DNA from: Salinimicrobium tongyeongense | GTDB lineage: Bacteria; Bacteroidota; Bacteroidia; Flavobacteriales; Flavobacteriaceae | DNA: 64,000 nucleotides | Assembly: GCF_026109735.1 (NCBI RefSeq) | Contig: NZ_CP069620.1 | Span: 1,116,001-1,180,000 of the forward strand | Reading direction: 5' to 3' | Shown here: positions 35,069 to 44,480 of the stretch, in pieces | Numbering within the stretch: the stretch's first letter is position 1 | Layout: every line of letters begins with the position of its first letter | Notes under the pieces: model-generated | What the model was told of the DNA's origin: nothing | Databases searched by the model: none | The model's input: the letters and a program-made list of their open reading frames with translations, nothing else | Program-made: the position numbers and the translations under genes

Positions 35069-35503
35069 ATGTCAAAAATAGAAGAATTTCTTTCTGAAGC
35101 CGATGAAGCCGAAGTGGTGGCAGCCATTAGAGCGGCAGAGAATAAAACTTCGGGAGAAATTCGGGTACATATTGAAAAGACCAGCAAAGGCAAGATCTGG
35201 GACCGCGCAATGGAAGTTTTCCACTTACTGAAGATGGACAACACCAAAGAAGATAACGGGGTGCTCATTTACGTTGCCATAGATGACCGGCAGTTTGTGA
35301 TCTACGGCGACAAAGGCATCAATAAAGTTGTGCCCCCGGATTTTTGGGAAACTACCAAAGATGCCATTGCTTCAAGGTTCAAAAATGGTGAATTCAAACA
35401 GGGCCTTATAGACGGTATTCTTATGGCCGGCAAGGAATTACAGGAACATTTTCCCTGGAGCGAAGATGACACCAATGAACTCTCGGATAAAATATCCAAA
35501 TAA
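35069..35503 (+). CDS. TPM-domain protein (cytoplasmic form)
   Basis: 144 residues; only a TPM domain with no signal or transmembrane segment. Conserved stretches are FLSEADEAEVVAAIRAAE, TSGEIRVHIEK, NGVLIYVAIDDRQFVIYGDKGINKVVPPDFWE and FKQGLIDGILMAGKELQEHFP. Paralogous to the next, secreted, TPM protein, which it overlaps by 1 bp. Family role unclear; in LemA/TPM operons both types commonly occur together. Confidence 0.9.
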   Translation: MSKIEEFLSEADEAEVVAAIRAAENKTSGEIRVHIEKTSKGKIWDRAMEVFHLLKMDNTKEDNGVLIYVAIDDRQFVIYGDKGINKVVPPDFWETTKDAIASRFKNGEFKQGLIDGILMAGKELQEHFPWSEDDTNELSDKISK

Positions 35504-36297
35504 TGAACAATTTACTTCGGAATTCCCTTCTTCTAATCGCCCTTTTCAGCCTTGGCCTTACGGCTTATGCGCAAAGGGATATTCCTCCCAGGCCTTCTTT
35601 GGAAACCAGTGTTTATGATGAAGCTGAAGTACTCTCTTCGCAGGAAGAGCAGGCCCTGGAACGAAAGCTTATCAATTACGCCGATACTACCTCTACGCAA
35701 ATCGTTATTGCCACAATAGAATCTTTGCAGGGCGAATACATTGGCACCTATGCTGCCGAATGGGCTCATGAATGGGGCGTGGGGCAGGCCGAAGAAGACA
35801 ACGGAATATTGATTTTACTTGCTGAAACCGAACGCAAGATCTGGATCTCCACCGGCTACGGAATTGAAAGTACACTTACCGATGCCCTCTCCAAACAAAT
35901 TATTGAAGGCGTTATACTCCCTGAATTTCGCTCCGGAAGTTATTACCGCGGATTAGATGCGGGTACAACTGCAATTTTCCAGGTACTTAATGGCACTTTT
36001 GAAGGTTCACGACCCGCTTCGGGAGACGGAGCTGCTCCACGATTCATTGTTCTGGCCCTCATTTTGATCGTTTTTCTCATCATCCTTAGTTCCCGCAACA
36101 AAAGAGGCGGTGGCCGTGGAGGATATCGCCGTGGCGGCGGACTCCTCGACATCCTTGTGCTCTCCAGTCTTGGCCGTGGCGGCTTTGGCGGGGGCGGTAG
36201 TTTTGGTGGCGGAGGTGGCTTCGGTGGTGGCGGCGGCTTTGGGGGCGGCTTTGGCGGCGGTGGCTTTGGCGGCGGCGGTGCCGGCGGTGGATGGTAG
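35503..36297 (+). CDS. TPM-domain membrane protein, YgcG-like, Gly-rich tail
   Basis: 264 residues. Signal peptide (LLLIALFSLGLTAYA), a TPM domain at 30-165 (VYDEAEVLSSQEEQALERKL, TQIVIATIESLQG, NGILILLAETERKIWISTGYGIE), a transmembrane helix (FIVLALILIVFLIILSS), a basic stretch (NKRGGGRGGYRRGG) and a tail of repeated GFGGG units with Ser (GGGGSFGGGGGF). The tail is GC-rich and repetitive and so is likely to vary between strains. It anchors on the membrane, closing the LemA/TPM operon. Confidence 0.92.
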   Translation: MNNLLRNSLLLIALFSLGLTAYAQRDIPPRPSLETSVYDEAEVLSSQEEQALERKLINYADTTSTQIVIATIESLQGEYIGTYAAEWAHEWGVGQAEEDNGILILLAETERKIWISTGYGIESTLTDALSKQIIEGVILPEFRSGSYYRGLDAGTTAIFQVLNGTFEGSRPASGDGAAPRFIVLALILIVFLIILSSRNKRGGGRGGYRRGGGLLDILVLSSLGRGGFGGGGSFGGGGGFGGGGGFGGGFGGGGFGGGGAGGGW

Positions 36298-36301
36298 GTT
36301 C

Positions 36302-36360
36302 AGTTAGCAGTGAGCAGTCTTTTAGTAGGCAGTAGGGTTCAGTGGTCAGTGGTCAGTGAT
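36302..36360. repeat. heptad array, CAGTGGT/CAGTGAT
   Basis: CAGTTAG, CAGTGAG, CAGT, then CAGTAGGGTT, CAGTGGT, CAGTGGT, CAGTGAT, CAGG, beginning about 5 bp after the TPM gene's stop. Confidence 0.75.
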
Positions 36361-36709
36361 CAGGAAATTCGAATTACAAGCACCAAATTACAAAGCACTA
36401 AATTCCAAAAAACAAACTCCAATGGAAAGCCCCAGCGGGGCAAAATATTGGTAGCCGGGGTTTTCAAGCCCGGGATTAAAAGTACCACCCCACATCAGGA
36501 GCCCTGAAAGGGAGATATATGTTTGGGGAATAAATTTCCATTTTTATTCATCTAATAGTGCTCCGTGGTCAGGAAATTCGAATTCCAAAAAACAAATTCC
36601 AAATAACAAATTCCAATATCAACATTTGTACTCGGCACGGATCATAAATCCGCGCCAGCGGGAGACCTTATCTTCCTATTTACTGCCTACTCAAAACTGC
36701 CTACTGCAA

Positions 36710-36768
36710 ACCATAAAAAAACAGGGGTTCCAAAAATGGCATTTTTGGAACCCCTGTTTTTTTATGGT
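36710..36768. terminator. perfect 59-bp palindrome with AAAATGGCATTTT core; bidirectional terminator
   Basis: Arms 36710-36738 and 36740-36768 are perfectly complementary for 29 bp around one G. From the outside in the arm reads ACCATAAAAAAACAGGGG, then TTCCAAAAATG. The T-runs after the GC-rich part fit an intrinsic terminator working both ways between two convergent genes. The centre is an exact copy of the recurring 13-bp motif. Confidence 0.92.
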
Positions 36769-36796
36769 ATTTCTAAAATCTACCTTCTACATTCCC

Positions 36797-39565
36797 CTAC
36801 ATTCGTATGATCCCCCCGCCTCTCCGGTTTGGATCCTTTCCTCCAAACTTACTTAGTTTGTAGGTGAAGCTAAGCATAAAATACTGTTCAAGGATAAGTT
36901 CCCGTGTGTCCTGCACAAAATCTTCCCCCGTGGTACGGGATGTGCTCACATTTTCATTGAGCAAATCGTAAACCTTCAGCTTTAATGTGGCATCGTCTTT
37001 CAGGAATTTGTAGCCAAGGCTCATGTTCCATAAAAGGGAAGTATCATCAAACCCTGGCGCAACATTTCCGTAGGAATTAAAGGAAACATCATTGCCAAAA
37101 ACCACATTTTTGGGCCAGTATGTTGTGGTTTCAAGGGCCACCGTATGATTCACATACTCTTCTTCCCTGTTGTTGTTAATGCCGTACTGTGTATTGACAT
37201 AGCTAAGCTCATACCGGGGATTAATCTCGATAACATCTTCATAATTGTAACCCAGCCTCAATGAAGGGCTAGCTCCAAAACGATCTGCCTTATAGCGGGT
37301 ACCATTTGAAAAGCCTAACTGCCGGTTATAATTTCCGTTAAGGCCCACCCGATAGTTGAACTCCTGCTTTTCCTTTTTATACCGCTTTGAATAAAATACC
37401 CCGGCATAGGAAGTCAAACCTCCATCCAGATTTCTATATGTGGTGGTGGTTATAAGGTCTTCAGTAATTGAGTAAGGCACCACCTGGTTGTCGTAAAATG
37501 TTGCCGAAGCATATATATTCATTCCGCTGCGGGTGGCAAAGTCAAAGTTATGGTATCCAAAATTAAGGTTTTGGGAGTAGGTTGGGTCTAGTTCAGGGTT
37601 ACCCACAATGATGTTCAGGGGGTTGGTAAGATTAGGCACCGGCTGCAACTGCGATATTGAAGGGATGTTATTATCTGTACGATACCTGAAGTAAAATGAT
37701 TTACCACGGGTGATCTCATACCTGATATCGGCCTCCATAAAAAGTTCACTGTAATTTTTCTTAAATGAACTCTCTACCAGAAAATCCTCATTTTCAAGAG
37801 AGGTATTTAAAAGGCCCAGGTTAAAGCCTCCCCGCAATTTTTTACCCTCGTAATTAATTCCGGCATTGGGGATGTGCTTGTAACTCGTCACTTCAAAATC
37901 GTTGCTTAGCTCCCCTTCCAAAAGGTCATAATTACCGGTGTTTTCGTCAACCTGGTACACAGAACGCGTATTGGAGAGATTGAGCACAGAGAAATCGTAA
38001 GAAAGATCAAGAAAGAGTTTGTTGGCAAGCACAGAGCGCTGGGTAATTCCCGCTTCATATTCATCTGAGCTGTTATCTTCATCAATGAACTGATCCTGTA
38101 TCGCGGTGCCTGTGGTGGCGCCGTCTTCTACGGTAGCCCTTTCGGAGTAGAAGAAATTTTCTCTTTCCTGTTTTTCGTTACGGTTATTAAAATCAACTTG
38201 CAAATAGGCGCCACGGCTGCCAAATTTGCGGATAAAGTCGATTCTGTTACTGAAGTTGCTGCTGTACAGTTCTTCATTATCGAAGGTGTTGGAAAGGAGT
38301 TGAGAGGCCCCTTCAATTCTTTCTGAAACGCTGTTGCGATCTGAAAATCCGTTATTGATATTTACCGATGGCCTTACCGAGATCCTGGTTAGGGTGTCGA
38401 GATCTACCTCAAAAGCCAGGTTTGCCCGGTGACTTTCGTTCACCATATTTGCTGAAGTTTCAGAATTAGTGAAGAAAGTACTATTGGGAAGAAAAGTCTC
38501 CCGCTCTACCACCGTAAAGGTTTCGGTATCATTTTTTCCGAAGAAATAATCGGCAGTCAGTTCATATTTTTTATCCCATTCGTTGGTGAAATTGAAACCG
38601 GCAGTCTCACTTTTTGTGATACCACCGCTACCGCCAAAACTATTCCCGTTAATGCTGAAGCTGCCGTTACGGTTAAAGGAGATGCTGCGTGCCCTGCCCC
38701 CCATCATGTCAAAGACCTCATCAAAAGAGAAACCCGAAGAGTTAATGTTGTTGGAACTGGCAAGCACACTCAGCCGCATATCGTCCTTGAAATAATTCCC
38801 GATGCCGCTCAATTCATACCTGTCATCTGTTCCCCCTCCTGCGGTTGCGCGTGCAAAATAGCCTTTGTTCTTATCTTCTTTTATAGTAACGTTGATGGTC
38901 TTATCATCGGGGTTTCCTGCTTTGCCCGTGAATTCTTCCGATTTGGTCTTGGTATCGACAACCTGTATCTTATCTATGATATCCTTAGGAAGGTTTTTGG
39001 TGGCGATCTTGGGATCATTCCCAAAGAATTCTTTTCCGTTCACCAGGATGCGGGAAACAGGCTTTCCGTTGACGGTAATATTTCCCTGGGCATCTACTTC
39101 CACACCCGGCAATTTTTTCATCACCTCCTCAAGATTGGCATCCTGCCTGGTGTTAAAAGATCCGGCATTGAACTCAAGGGTGTCTGACTTTATTGTGACA
39201 GGAGCTCTTTCTGAAACCAGGGTTACTTCCCCCAGCATGTTGTTTGCCACCTGCATTTTTAGCTGCCCAAGATCTATGCTGGCCTGTCTCATGCTAATAA
39301 GTCGGGTAAAAGGCTCATAACCATTATAGGTGCTCACCAGCCTAAGACTGTCCATTTTTCCTGAACCTTCAATAACAAACCCCCCGTCCTGATTGGAAAT
39401 TGTATAGGAAACAAGACTGCTGTCTTTCAGCTTTTCAACGAACAGAGTAGCCGATTCTAATGGAAGCTGGGTTTCGGCATCTACGACTTTACCCGAAATA
39501 GAGAACTGCTGGGCCATTGCTCCCGAAGAAATTAAGAGCAGGCAAAAAAGGAAAAAATGCTTCAT
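36797..39565 (-). CDS. outer-membrane beta-barrel receptor-like protein
   Basis: 922 residues. Signal peptide (FFLFCLLLISSGAMA), a carboxypeptidase-regulatory-like domain at about 20-110 (ISGKVVDAETQLPLESATLF), a plug-like domain (TRQDANLEEVMKKLPGVEVD, NGKEFFGNDPKIATKNLP), then a large barrel with many aromatic strand ends. It belongs with the flavobacterial 'outer membrane beta-barrel' family related to TonB-dependent receptors. No TonB box or SusD partner is next to it, so the substrate is unknown. The C-terminal RRGGGIIRM differs from the usual terminal aromatic. Der follows downstream of the upstream side at 39657. Confidence 0.88.
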   Translation of the reverse strand: MKHFFLFCLLLISSGAMAQQFSISGKVVDAETQLPLESATLFVEKLKDSSLVSYTISNQDGGFVIEGSGKMDSLRLVSTYNGYEPFTRLISMRQASIDLGQLKMQVANNMLGEVTLVSERAPVTIKSDTLEFNAGSFNTRQDANLEEVMKKLPGVEVDAQGNITVNGKPVSRILVNGKEFFGNDPKIATKNLPKDIIDKIQVVDTKTKSEEFTGKAGNPDDKTINVTIKEDKNKGYFARATAGGGTDDRYELSGIGNYFKDDMRLSVLASSNNINSSGFSFDEVFDMMGGRARSISFNRNGSFSINGNSFGGSGGITKSETAGFNFTNEWDKKYELTADYFFGKNDTETFTVVERETFLPNSTFFTNSETSANMVNESHRANLAFEVDLDTLTRISVRPSVNINNGFSDRNSVSERIEGASQLLSNTFDNEELYSSNFSNRIDFIRKFGSRGAYLQVDFNNRNEKQERENFFYSERATVEDGATTGTAIQDQFIDEDNSSDEYEAGITQRSVLANKLFLDLSYDFSVLNLSNTRSVYQVDENTGNYDLLEGELSNDFEVTSYKHIPNAGINYEGKKLRGGFNLGLLNTSLENEDFLVESSFKKNYSELFMEADIRYEITRGKSFYFRYRTDNNIPSISQLQPVPNLTNPLNIIVGNPELDPTYSQNLNFGYHNFDFATRSGMNIYASATFYDNQVVPYSITEDLITTTTYRNLDGGLTSYAGVFYSKRYKKEKQEFNYRVGLNGNYNRQLGFSNGTRYKADRFGASPSLRLGYNYEDVIEINPRYELSYVNTQYGINNNREEEYVNHTVALETTTYWPKNVVFGNDVSFNSYGNVAPGFDDTSLLWNMSLGYKFLKDDATLKLKVYDLLNENVSTSRTTGEDFVQDTRELILEQYFMLSFTYKLSKFGGKDPNRRGGGIIRM

Positions 39566-39656
39566 GGAATGGGAGGACTTTAAATATTAAATGCTGCTAC
39601 TTTGGGTAACAGCATTTATTGGACTCCCAAAAAAGGCAAAAGTTACATGGCCTTGT

Positions 39657-40961
39657 TTATTTTTTCCTGAAATACACCGATACCGGCACGCCGGTAAAGT
39701 CAAATTCTTCCCTCAATTTATTTTCTAAAAACCTTTTATACGGATCTTTTACATACTGCGGAAGGTTGCAGAAAAAGGCAAACTGCGGCTGCGGTGTTGG
39801 CAGCTGCATACAAAACTTGATCTTCACATACTTGCCTTTATAGGCCGGTGGCGGGTAAGATTCAATAATTGGCAGCATCACCTCATTGAGTTCACTGGTC
39901 TTGATCTTTTTACTGCGGTTGTTGTACACCTCTACCGCAGTTTCTATAGCTTTAAAAATGCGTTGCTTTGTGAGTACCGACATAAAGACGATAGGCACAT
40001 CGGTGAAAGGTTCCATTTCGCGGCGAATATTCGCCTCGTATTCTTTCATGGTATTGGTCTCTTTCTCTAAAAGGTCCCATTTGTTCACCAAAATCACAAT
40101 CCCTTTCCTGTTTCGCTGGGCGAGCCAGAAAATATTTTGCACCTGCCCGTCAAAACCACGGGTGGCATCCATGACTATCAAACATACATCGCAGTGCTCT
40201 ATAGCCCTAACCGAACGCATCACCGAGTAGAATTCAAGATCTTCTTTCACTTTAGACTTGCGTCGTATCCCGGCAGTATCAACCAGGTTAAATTCAAACC
40301 CGAAACGGTTGTACCTTGTGTCAATAGAATCGCGGGTTGTGCCGGCGATATCGGTCACTATATAGCGATCTTCACCTATGAGCGCATTGATAAAAGAAGA
40401 TTTCCCGGCGTTGGGGCGGCCCACTACCGCAAAACGAGGCAGTTCGGCTTCTTCTTCACGGGTGTCTTCGGGCAGGGCCTCTACAAGGGCGTCAAGCAAT
40501 TCCCCGGTGCCACTTCCGTTGGTGCTGGCAATGGGAAAATACTCCCCAAGTCCAAGAGCGTAAAATTCTACGGCATTTTCAAGCCGTTTTGAATTATCTA
40601 CTTTATTTACGGCAAGAAATACGGGTTTGTTCACCTTCCGAAGTAATTTGGCCACATCTTCGTCCATAGGAGTAACGCCGGTTTCTACGTCTACCATGAA
40701 AATAATGGCATCGGCTTCTCCAATGGCAAGTTCTACCTGCTTGTCAATTTCGGCTTCAAAAACATCGTCGCTTCCCAGTACATAACCTCCGGTATCAATG
40801 ACAGAAAAATTGCGGCCATTCCAGTCGGTTTTTCCATAATGCCGGTCTCTGGTCACTCCACTCACCGAATCTACAATGGCTTCGCGGCGCTGGATCAAAC
40901 GATTAAAAAAAGTAGATTTCCCAACGTTAGGTCGTCCTACAATAGCTACAATACTGCTCAT
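39657..40961 (-). CDS. der: ribosome biogenesis GTPase Der (EngA)
   Basis: 434 residues. Two tandem GTPase domains: G1 [14 protein letters not shown] with [10 protein letters not shown] and VNKVDNS; second G1 [14 protein letters not shown] with [17 protein letters not shown] and NKWDLL. A KH-like domain ([29 protein letters not shown]) completes it. Essential for assembly of the 50S subunit. It lies on the same strand as era with 171 bp between, so the two GTPase genes are close but not tightly coupled. Confidence 0.97.
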   Translation of the reverse strand: MSSIVAIVGRPNVGKSTFFNRLIQRREAIVDSVSGVTRDRHYGKTDWNGRNFSVIDTGGYVLGSDDVFEAEIDKQVELAIGEADAIIFMVDVETGVTPMDEDVAKLLRKVNKPVFLAVNKVDNSKRLENAVEFYALGLGEYFPIASTNGSGTGELLDALVEALPEDTREEEAELPRFAVVGRPNAGKSSFINALIGEDRYIVTDIAGTTRDSIDTRYNRFGFEFNLVDTAGIRRKSKVKEDLEFYSVMRSVRAIEHCDVCLIVMDATRGFDGQVQNIFWLAQRNRKGIVILVNKWDLLEKETNTMKEYEANIRREMEPFTDVPIVFMSVLTKQRIFKAIETAVEVYNNRSKKIKTSELNEVMLPIIESYPPPAYKGKYVKIKFCMQLPTPQPQFAFFCNLPQYVKDPYKRFLENKLREEFDFTGVPVSVYFRKK

Positions 40962-41120
40962 AAATATATGCTCTTAAATAAAAGTGCAAAATTAGGGGAT
41001 TTAAAACAAATGCCCTGTACTTACAGCTGCCTAATTTTCAGGAATTACTGAGAGGATCATCCTGGAAAAATCTTTCAGATAAAATTACTGGCCACTGCTC
41101 ATAAACAGGCTCACCTGTCA

Positions 41121-41133
41121 AAAAGGGCATTTT
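41121..41133. repeat. one-mismatch palindrome at the era stop
   Basis: AAAAGGGCATTTT differs from the core at one base and touches the era stop codon. The flanks CTGTC and AC keep partial symmetry. Confidence 0.6.
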
Positions 41134-42023
41134 TACTTCCTGTCTCCGGAATAGCCAAAGCGCCGCAGTTGCTTGAGGTCGCTCCTCCAGTTTTTGTTCA
41201 CTTTCACATAGAGTTCAAGGTGCACCTGCTTCCCGAAGAATTTCTCGAGGTCTTTGCGGGCCTCTACACCCACTCTTTTTAAGGCTGCACCTTTATGCCC
41301 AATGATGATCCCTTTTTGGGTTTCCCGCTCAACCATGATAATGCTGCGCATGCGAATGATCTCTTCTTCTTCGAAGAATTCTTCGGTATCGATCTCTACA
41401 CTGTAAGGAATTTCCTTTTTGTAGTGCATCAGGATCTTTTCGCGGATGATCTCGTTCACAAAGAAACGTTCGGGTTTATCGGTAAGGGTATCTTTCGGGT
41501 AAAAAGCAGGAGATTCGGGAAGGAATTCTACAATGCGGCTGAATACTTCAGCCACATTAAAGCCCTGAAGCGCAGATATCGGGTAAATTTCGGCATTGGG
41601 AACTTTTTCCTTCCACAGCTGTACCTGTTCTTCGAGTTCAGCCTGGTTAGATTTGTCGATCTTATTCAGAAGTAATAAAACAGGGATTTCAGAATTGATG
41701 ATCTTATTAAAAAAAGCCTCGTCTTTTAGTTCCTTTTCACCAATTTCGACCATGTACACAAGCACGTCGGCATCTTCAAAAGCCGACTTCACAAAATCCA
41801 TCATCGATTCCTGTAACTGGTAAGCCGGTTTTATGATCCCCGGAGTATCACTAAGGATCACCTGAAAATCTTCTCCATTCACTATTCCCAGAATACGGTG
41901 CCGCGTAGTTTGCGCCTTGGAGGTAATAATACTAAGCTTTTCCCCAACAAAGGCGTTCATTAGGGTTGACTTGCCCACGTTTGGGTTCCCTACAATATTT
42001 ACAAATCCTGCTTTATGTGCCAT
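41133..42023 (-). CDS. era: GTPase Era
   Basis: 296 residues. G1 GNPNVGKSTLMNAF, G2 TSKAQTTRHRILG, DTPGI, NKIDKS, then the C-terminal KH domain FVNEIIREKILMHYKKEIPYS and IIMVERETQKGIIIGHKGAALKRVG. Binds 16S rRNA and acts in 30S assembly. The gene is oriented as der. The stop lies against a near copy of the recurring palindrome. Confidence 0.97.
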   Translation of the reverse strand: MAHKAGFVNIVGNPNVGKSTLMNAFVGEKLSIITSKAQTTRHRILGIVNGEDFQVILSDTPGIIKPAYQLQESMMDFVKSAFEDADVLVYMVEIGEKELKDEAFFNKIINSEIPVLLLLNKIDKSNQAELEEQVQLWKEKVPNAEIYPISALQGFNVAEVFSRIVEFLPESPAFYPKDTLTDKPERFFVNEIIREKILMHYKKEIPYSVEIDTEEFFEEEEIIRMRSIIMVERETQKGIIIGHKGAALKRVGVEARKDLEKFFGKQVHLELYVKVNKNWRSDLKQLRRFGYSGDRK

Positions 42024-42220
42024 AATTCAATTTTTCGATACAAAGATACTTAATTATAAAAGCAGGCGACCTGGCGTAAAAATTTGAGGTGATTCATTGG
42101 AATTATTTAAAAATGAGCTTTTTAAAACAGCTTTCCAGACTTCCTTTTAACAGATAATTATAATGACTAAGAACTGACTTTTGTAATTTTAAAGGTACTA
42201 ACCAGAAAAAACAGAAAATA

Positions 42221-42727
42221 ATGAAAAAATTTGTGATTTTAATTTTTAGCGTGGGGCTTTTAGTTTCTTGCGGAAATAATGAGAAGGAAAACCTTTCAAA
42301 GGAATTTGATGAGCTAATGTCGCAAAACGACAGTATTTCTCAGGTTTATTCCGAATTTCAATCTACCCACGACCAGATGAAGCAAAACCACCAGCAACTT
42401 ATGCAACAGCTGGATACCATGCAGGTGGCAGATTCTACCTATTACGAGCAAATGGCCCAGAACGAGGTGATCATCAAGAAACACGAAGGCCTTTTAGCCG
42501 GGCACAAAGAATTTATGGAGGGCCACCGCGACCTGAAGGATAATTTCGGAAATTTGAGCAGTTCAGAAATGAAAGCCCAGATCTCTAAAATGAAAGAAGT
42601 GCACCAAACCATGATGGATGAGCACAGCAGCATGCGAAGTGAGCATGAGGAAATGATGAACAAGCACGACGAAATTAGGAAGAGCCTTATTGACAGCAAC
42701 AGGCAGGACGGGCAACCGCAATCTTAA
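42221..42727 (+). CDS. coiled-coil lipoprotein
   Basis: 168 residues with lipobox LLVSCGN (Cys17). The mature region is one long predicted helix full of Gln, Met, His and Glu (HDQMKQNHQQLMQQLDTMQV; HQTMMDEHSSMRSEHEEMMN) with heptad spacing. The many His/Met residues could bind metal such as copper, but this is speculation. No family is recognised. It stands alone between era (divergent) and a DUF4403-like gene (convergent). Confidence 0.8.
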   Translation: MKKFVILIFSVGLLVSCGNNEKENLSKEFDELMSQNDSISQVYSEFQSTHDQMKQNHQQLMQQLDTMQVADSTYYEQMAQNEVIIKKHEGLLAGHKEFMEGHRDLKDNFGNLSSSEMKAQISKMKEVHQTMMDEHSSMRSEHEEMMNKHDEIRKSLIDSNRQDGQPQS

Positions 42728-42749
42728 AGCCCAAAAAACCATTAAAAGC

Positions 42750-42795
42750 AAAGGTTCCCGTAGTATCCAAAAATGGCATTATGGGAACCTTTTTT
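42750..42795 (+). terminator. terminator with the palindrome motif in its loop
   Basis: AAAGGTTCCC (42750-42759) pairs with GGGAACCTTT (42783-42792), followed by TTTTTT. The loop contains AAAATGGCATTAT, one mismatch from the recurring core. It also ends the convergent 42796 gene. Confidence 0.8.
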
Positions 42796-43422
42796 CTAGA
42801 AGTTGATACTTTCAATATTGAGCACATTAGTCCCCAAAATACTTACCGAAACCAGCAACTTTCGCTGACCGGCAATAATCTCCTGGATACGGAGTTCGTT
42901 TATTTTCCCGGTGAGGTTCACGCCGTCTGTAATTTCAAGGGCATTGGCCAGTTTTTCATTGATCTTCTCCAGTTGAGCTTCAACTACAGGCCTAATGTCA
43001 AACTTCATTTTCGATTTCAGCTTTGAATACAGAAAATTGTTGATAAGCGCCTCCACCAGCGTGTTTACAAACCAGCCATTGTTCTCCCCCTCCACTTTAA
43101 AGCGCCTTATGAGCACCTCCTGCTCTGCTTCATGAAAAGCTATGGCGAGATGGGCCACGGCAGAAATTTCTTTATTTCTGAAAAATGTGGTGAGAAGGCT
43201 TAAGCGTACATGCACGGCCAGGTCAAAGTCTTCTAAATGGCTTTTTTGAAGACTGATCTTTTGAATTCGGGCATGATCGGAAGTTTCCCCGCCAGCCTTT
43301 CCCTTGCTAAGGATCTTTCCCTGCAGTTTCTTTTGCAGATAGTCTTCAAGCACCTGGTAATCTATTCTCACCGGCAGTCGTAAAATCACATTATGCTTGT
43401 TATCAGGATTATTTCCTTCCAT
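42796..43422 (-). CDS. DUF4403-like protein, single-repeat length
   Basis: 208 residues, no signal or transmembrane segment. VILRLPVRIDYQVLEDYLQKKLQGKIL resembles the repeated unit of DUF4403, and the ends (GVNLTGKINELRIQEIIAGQ, LLVSVSILGTNVLNI) fit the same pattern. DUF4403 proteins are usually about 450 residues and periplasmic, so this is half length and probably one repeat. The assignment is tentative. A carbonic-anhydrase-like gene diverges upstream. Confidence 0.55.
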   Translation of the reverse strand: MEGNNPDNKHNVILRLPVRIDYQVLEDYLQKKLQGKILSKGKAGGETSDHARIQKISLQKSHLEDFDLAVHVRLSLLTTFFRNKEISAVAHLAIAFHEAEQEVLIRRFKVEGENNGWFVNTLVEALINNFLYSKLKSKMKFDIRPVVEAQLEKINEKLANALEITDGVNLTGKINELRIQEIIAGQRKLLVSVSILGTNVLNIESINF

Positions 43423-43559
43423 AGTTCTCTGGTTGAAGAGAACAGAAGATAGTAAATTTTATCCTTCCAATCAACTCTGTTTAAAAAGCCGGAAAATTAT
43501 AGTACCGGCAGACAATAAACGCCGGGGGTTTCGTAAATTTATCTCACTAAATCTTTGTT

Positions 43560-44096
43560 ATGCCACTTATCTTACCCGTAGAAGAAAAAAGCCCCGAAAT
43601 AGGAAAAAATTGTTTCATTGCAGAAAATGCGACCATAGTTGGAGATGTCACTTTGGGCAGCGAGTGTTCGGTATGGTTCACTGCCGTTATTAGAGGAGAC
43701 GTAAATTCCATTCGCATTGGAGACAGAACGAACATACAGGATGGTGCCGTAATTCACTGCACCTACAAAAAAGCAGCTACCACCATAGGAAATGACGTTT
43801 CTATAGGCCACCGGGCAATAGTTCACGGCTGCCATATAAAAGATCGCTCCCTGGTGGGGATGGGGGCCATTGTGATGGATGACGCTATAGTTGAAGAAGG
43901 CTGTATTATTGCGGCGGGGGCCGTTGTGCTCGAAAAAACAGTTTGTGAAGCCGGCCACATCTACGCCGGAATTCCTGCAAAAAAGGTTAAAAAATTATCT
44001 GAAGCCCAAATTGCCAACCTCAAAAAAACTGCCGCTAATTATATCATGTACAGTAGCTGGTTTGACAATGAGCCGGTAAAACAGAGCCCTTTATAA
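43560..44096 (+). CDS. gamma-class carbonic anhydrase family protein
   Basis: 178 residues forming a left-handed parallel beta-helix of hexapeptide repeats (ATIVGDVTLGSECSVWFTAV, SLVGMGAIVMDDAIVEEGCI). Metal ligands H66, H84 and H89 (AVIHC, SIGHRAIVHG) are present, so a Zn or Fe trimer site can form. It may hydrate CO2 or act as another transferase-like hexapeptide protein. The C-terminal helix is complete. Its stop overlaps the end of a small minus-strand frame. Confidence 0.93.
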   Translation: MPLILPVEEKSPEIGKNCFIAENATIVGDVTLGSECSVWFTAVIRGDVNSIRIGDRTNIQDGAVIHCTYKKAATTIGNDVSIGHRAIVHGCHIKDRSLVGMGAIVMDDAIVEEGCIIAAGAVVLEKTVCEAGHIYAGIPAKKVKKLSEAQIANLKKTAANYIMYSSWFDNEPVKQSPL

Positions 44097-44216
44097 AGAC
44101 CACAACTGGTGTAGGGAAAGAATAAGAAAAATACCCGCCACTGCCGCAAAAAGGAATATAGCGATTAACCTCACATTTGAGTTATTGAAAAGCTTTATGA
44201 TATCCCTTTTTGACAT
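44091..44216 (-). CDS. putative 41-residue membrane protein
   Basis: Reads MSKRDIIKLFNNSNVRLIAI, followed by FLFAAVAGIFLILSLHQLWSL: a short charged head, then one transmembrane helix. The stop lies in the stop region of the carbonic-anhydrase-like gene. A purine-rich AGAGGAAAA stands about 10 bp before the ATG. Small membrane proteins of this shape are common in Flavobacteria, but I cannot name a family. Confidence 0.45.
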   Translation of the reverse strand: MSKRDIIKLFNNSNVRLIAIFLFAAVAGIFLILSLHQLWSL

Positions 44217-44480
44217 ATACAGGTTTTCCTCTTTGAGAGCAAATTGAGTGCCAGAGACGGGCACTTCTTATATAAAATTTCTCTATTGCCCTTTTCTGCG
44301 GAAAAAGGAGAAGTATCTACATCTTTTTTCTGAAGAGACTTACCAGTTTTTAACCAGTGCTGTACTGCTGCCAAAGTGGTACTGAAGCTGCATTTTTTAT
44401 TTTCCTGTTTTCTAAAAACCTTAAATTAAGGGTAGTTTAAGGGATAATCTTATATTGCACCAAAAATCCCCCGATAGTTA
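44217..44480. other. spacer without a gene
   Basis: No coding frame. A small hairpin, GTGCC with GGCAC, lies near 44250. The 3' end is AT-rich and probably holds the promoter of the 44481 gene, but no clean TTTG/TAnnTTTG pair is visible. Confidence 0.5.

Larger units (their letters stand above)
36298..36796. other. repeat-filled convergent spacer without a gene
   Basis: About 500 bp with no credible gene. It contains a heptad array (36302-36360), two direct copies of a block beginning AGGAAATTCGAATT (36361 and 36574), a run of hairpins (GCCCCAGCGGGGC near 36433; CCGGGGTTTTCAAGCCCGGG near 36456; AGGAGCCCTGAAAGGG), AT-rich repeats of the form AAATTCCAAA, a second heptad stretch (36684-36712) and a 59-bp perfect palindrome. 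It has collected several classes of repeat. Confidence 0.7.

Noticed and set aside
35503-36297. Gly-rich repeat as a CRISPR or tandem-repeat array
   Set aside because: It encodes regular GFGGG units of a known type of TPM-protein tail; there are no spacers.
36110-36307. Ala/Val-rich frame overlapping the Gly-rich TPM tail
   Set aside because: It is a frame shadow of the repetitive glycine codons.
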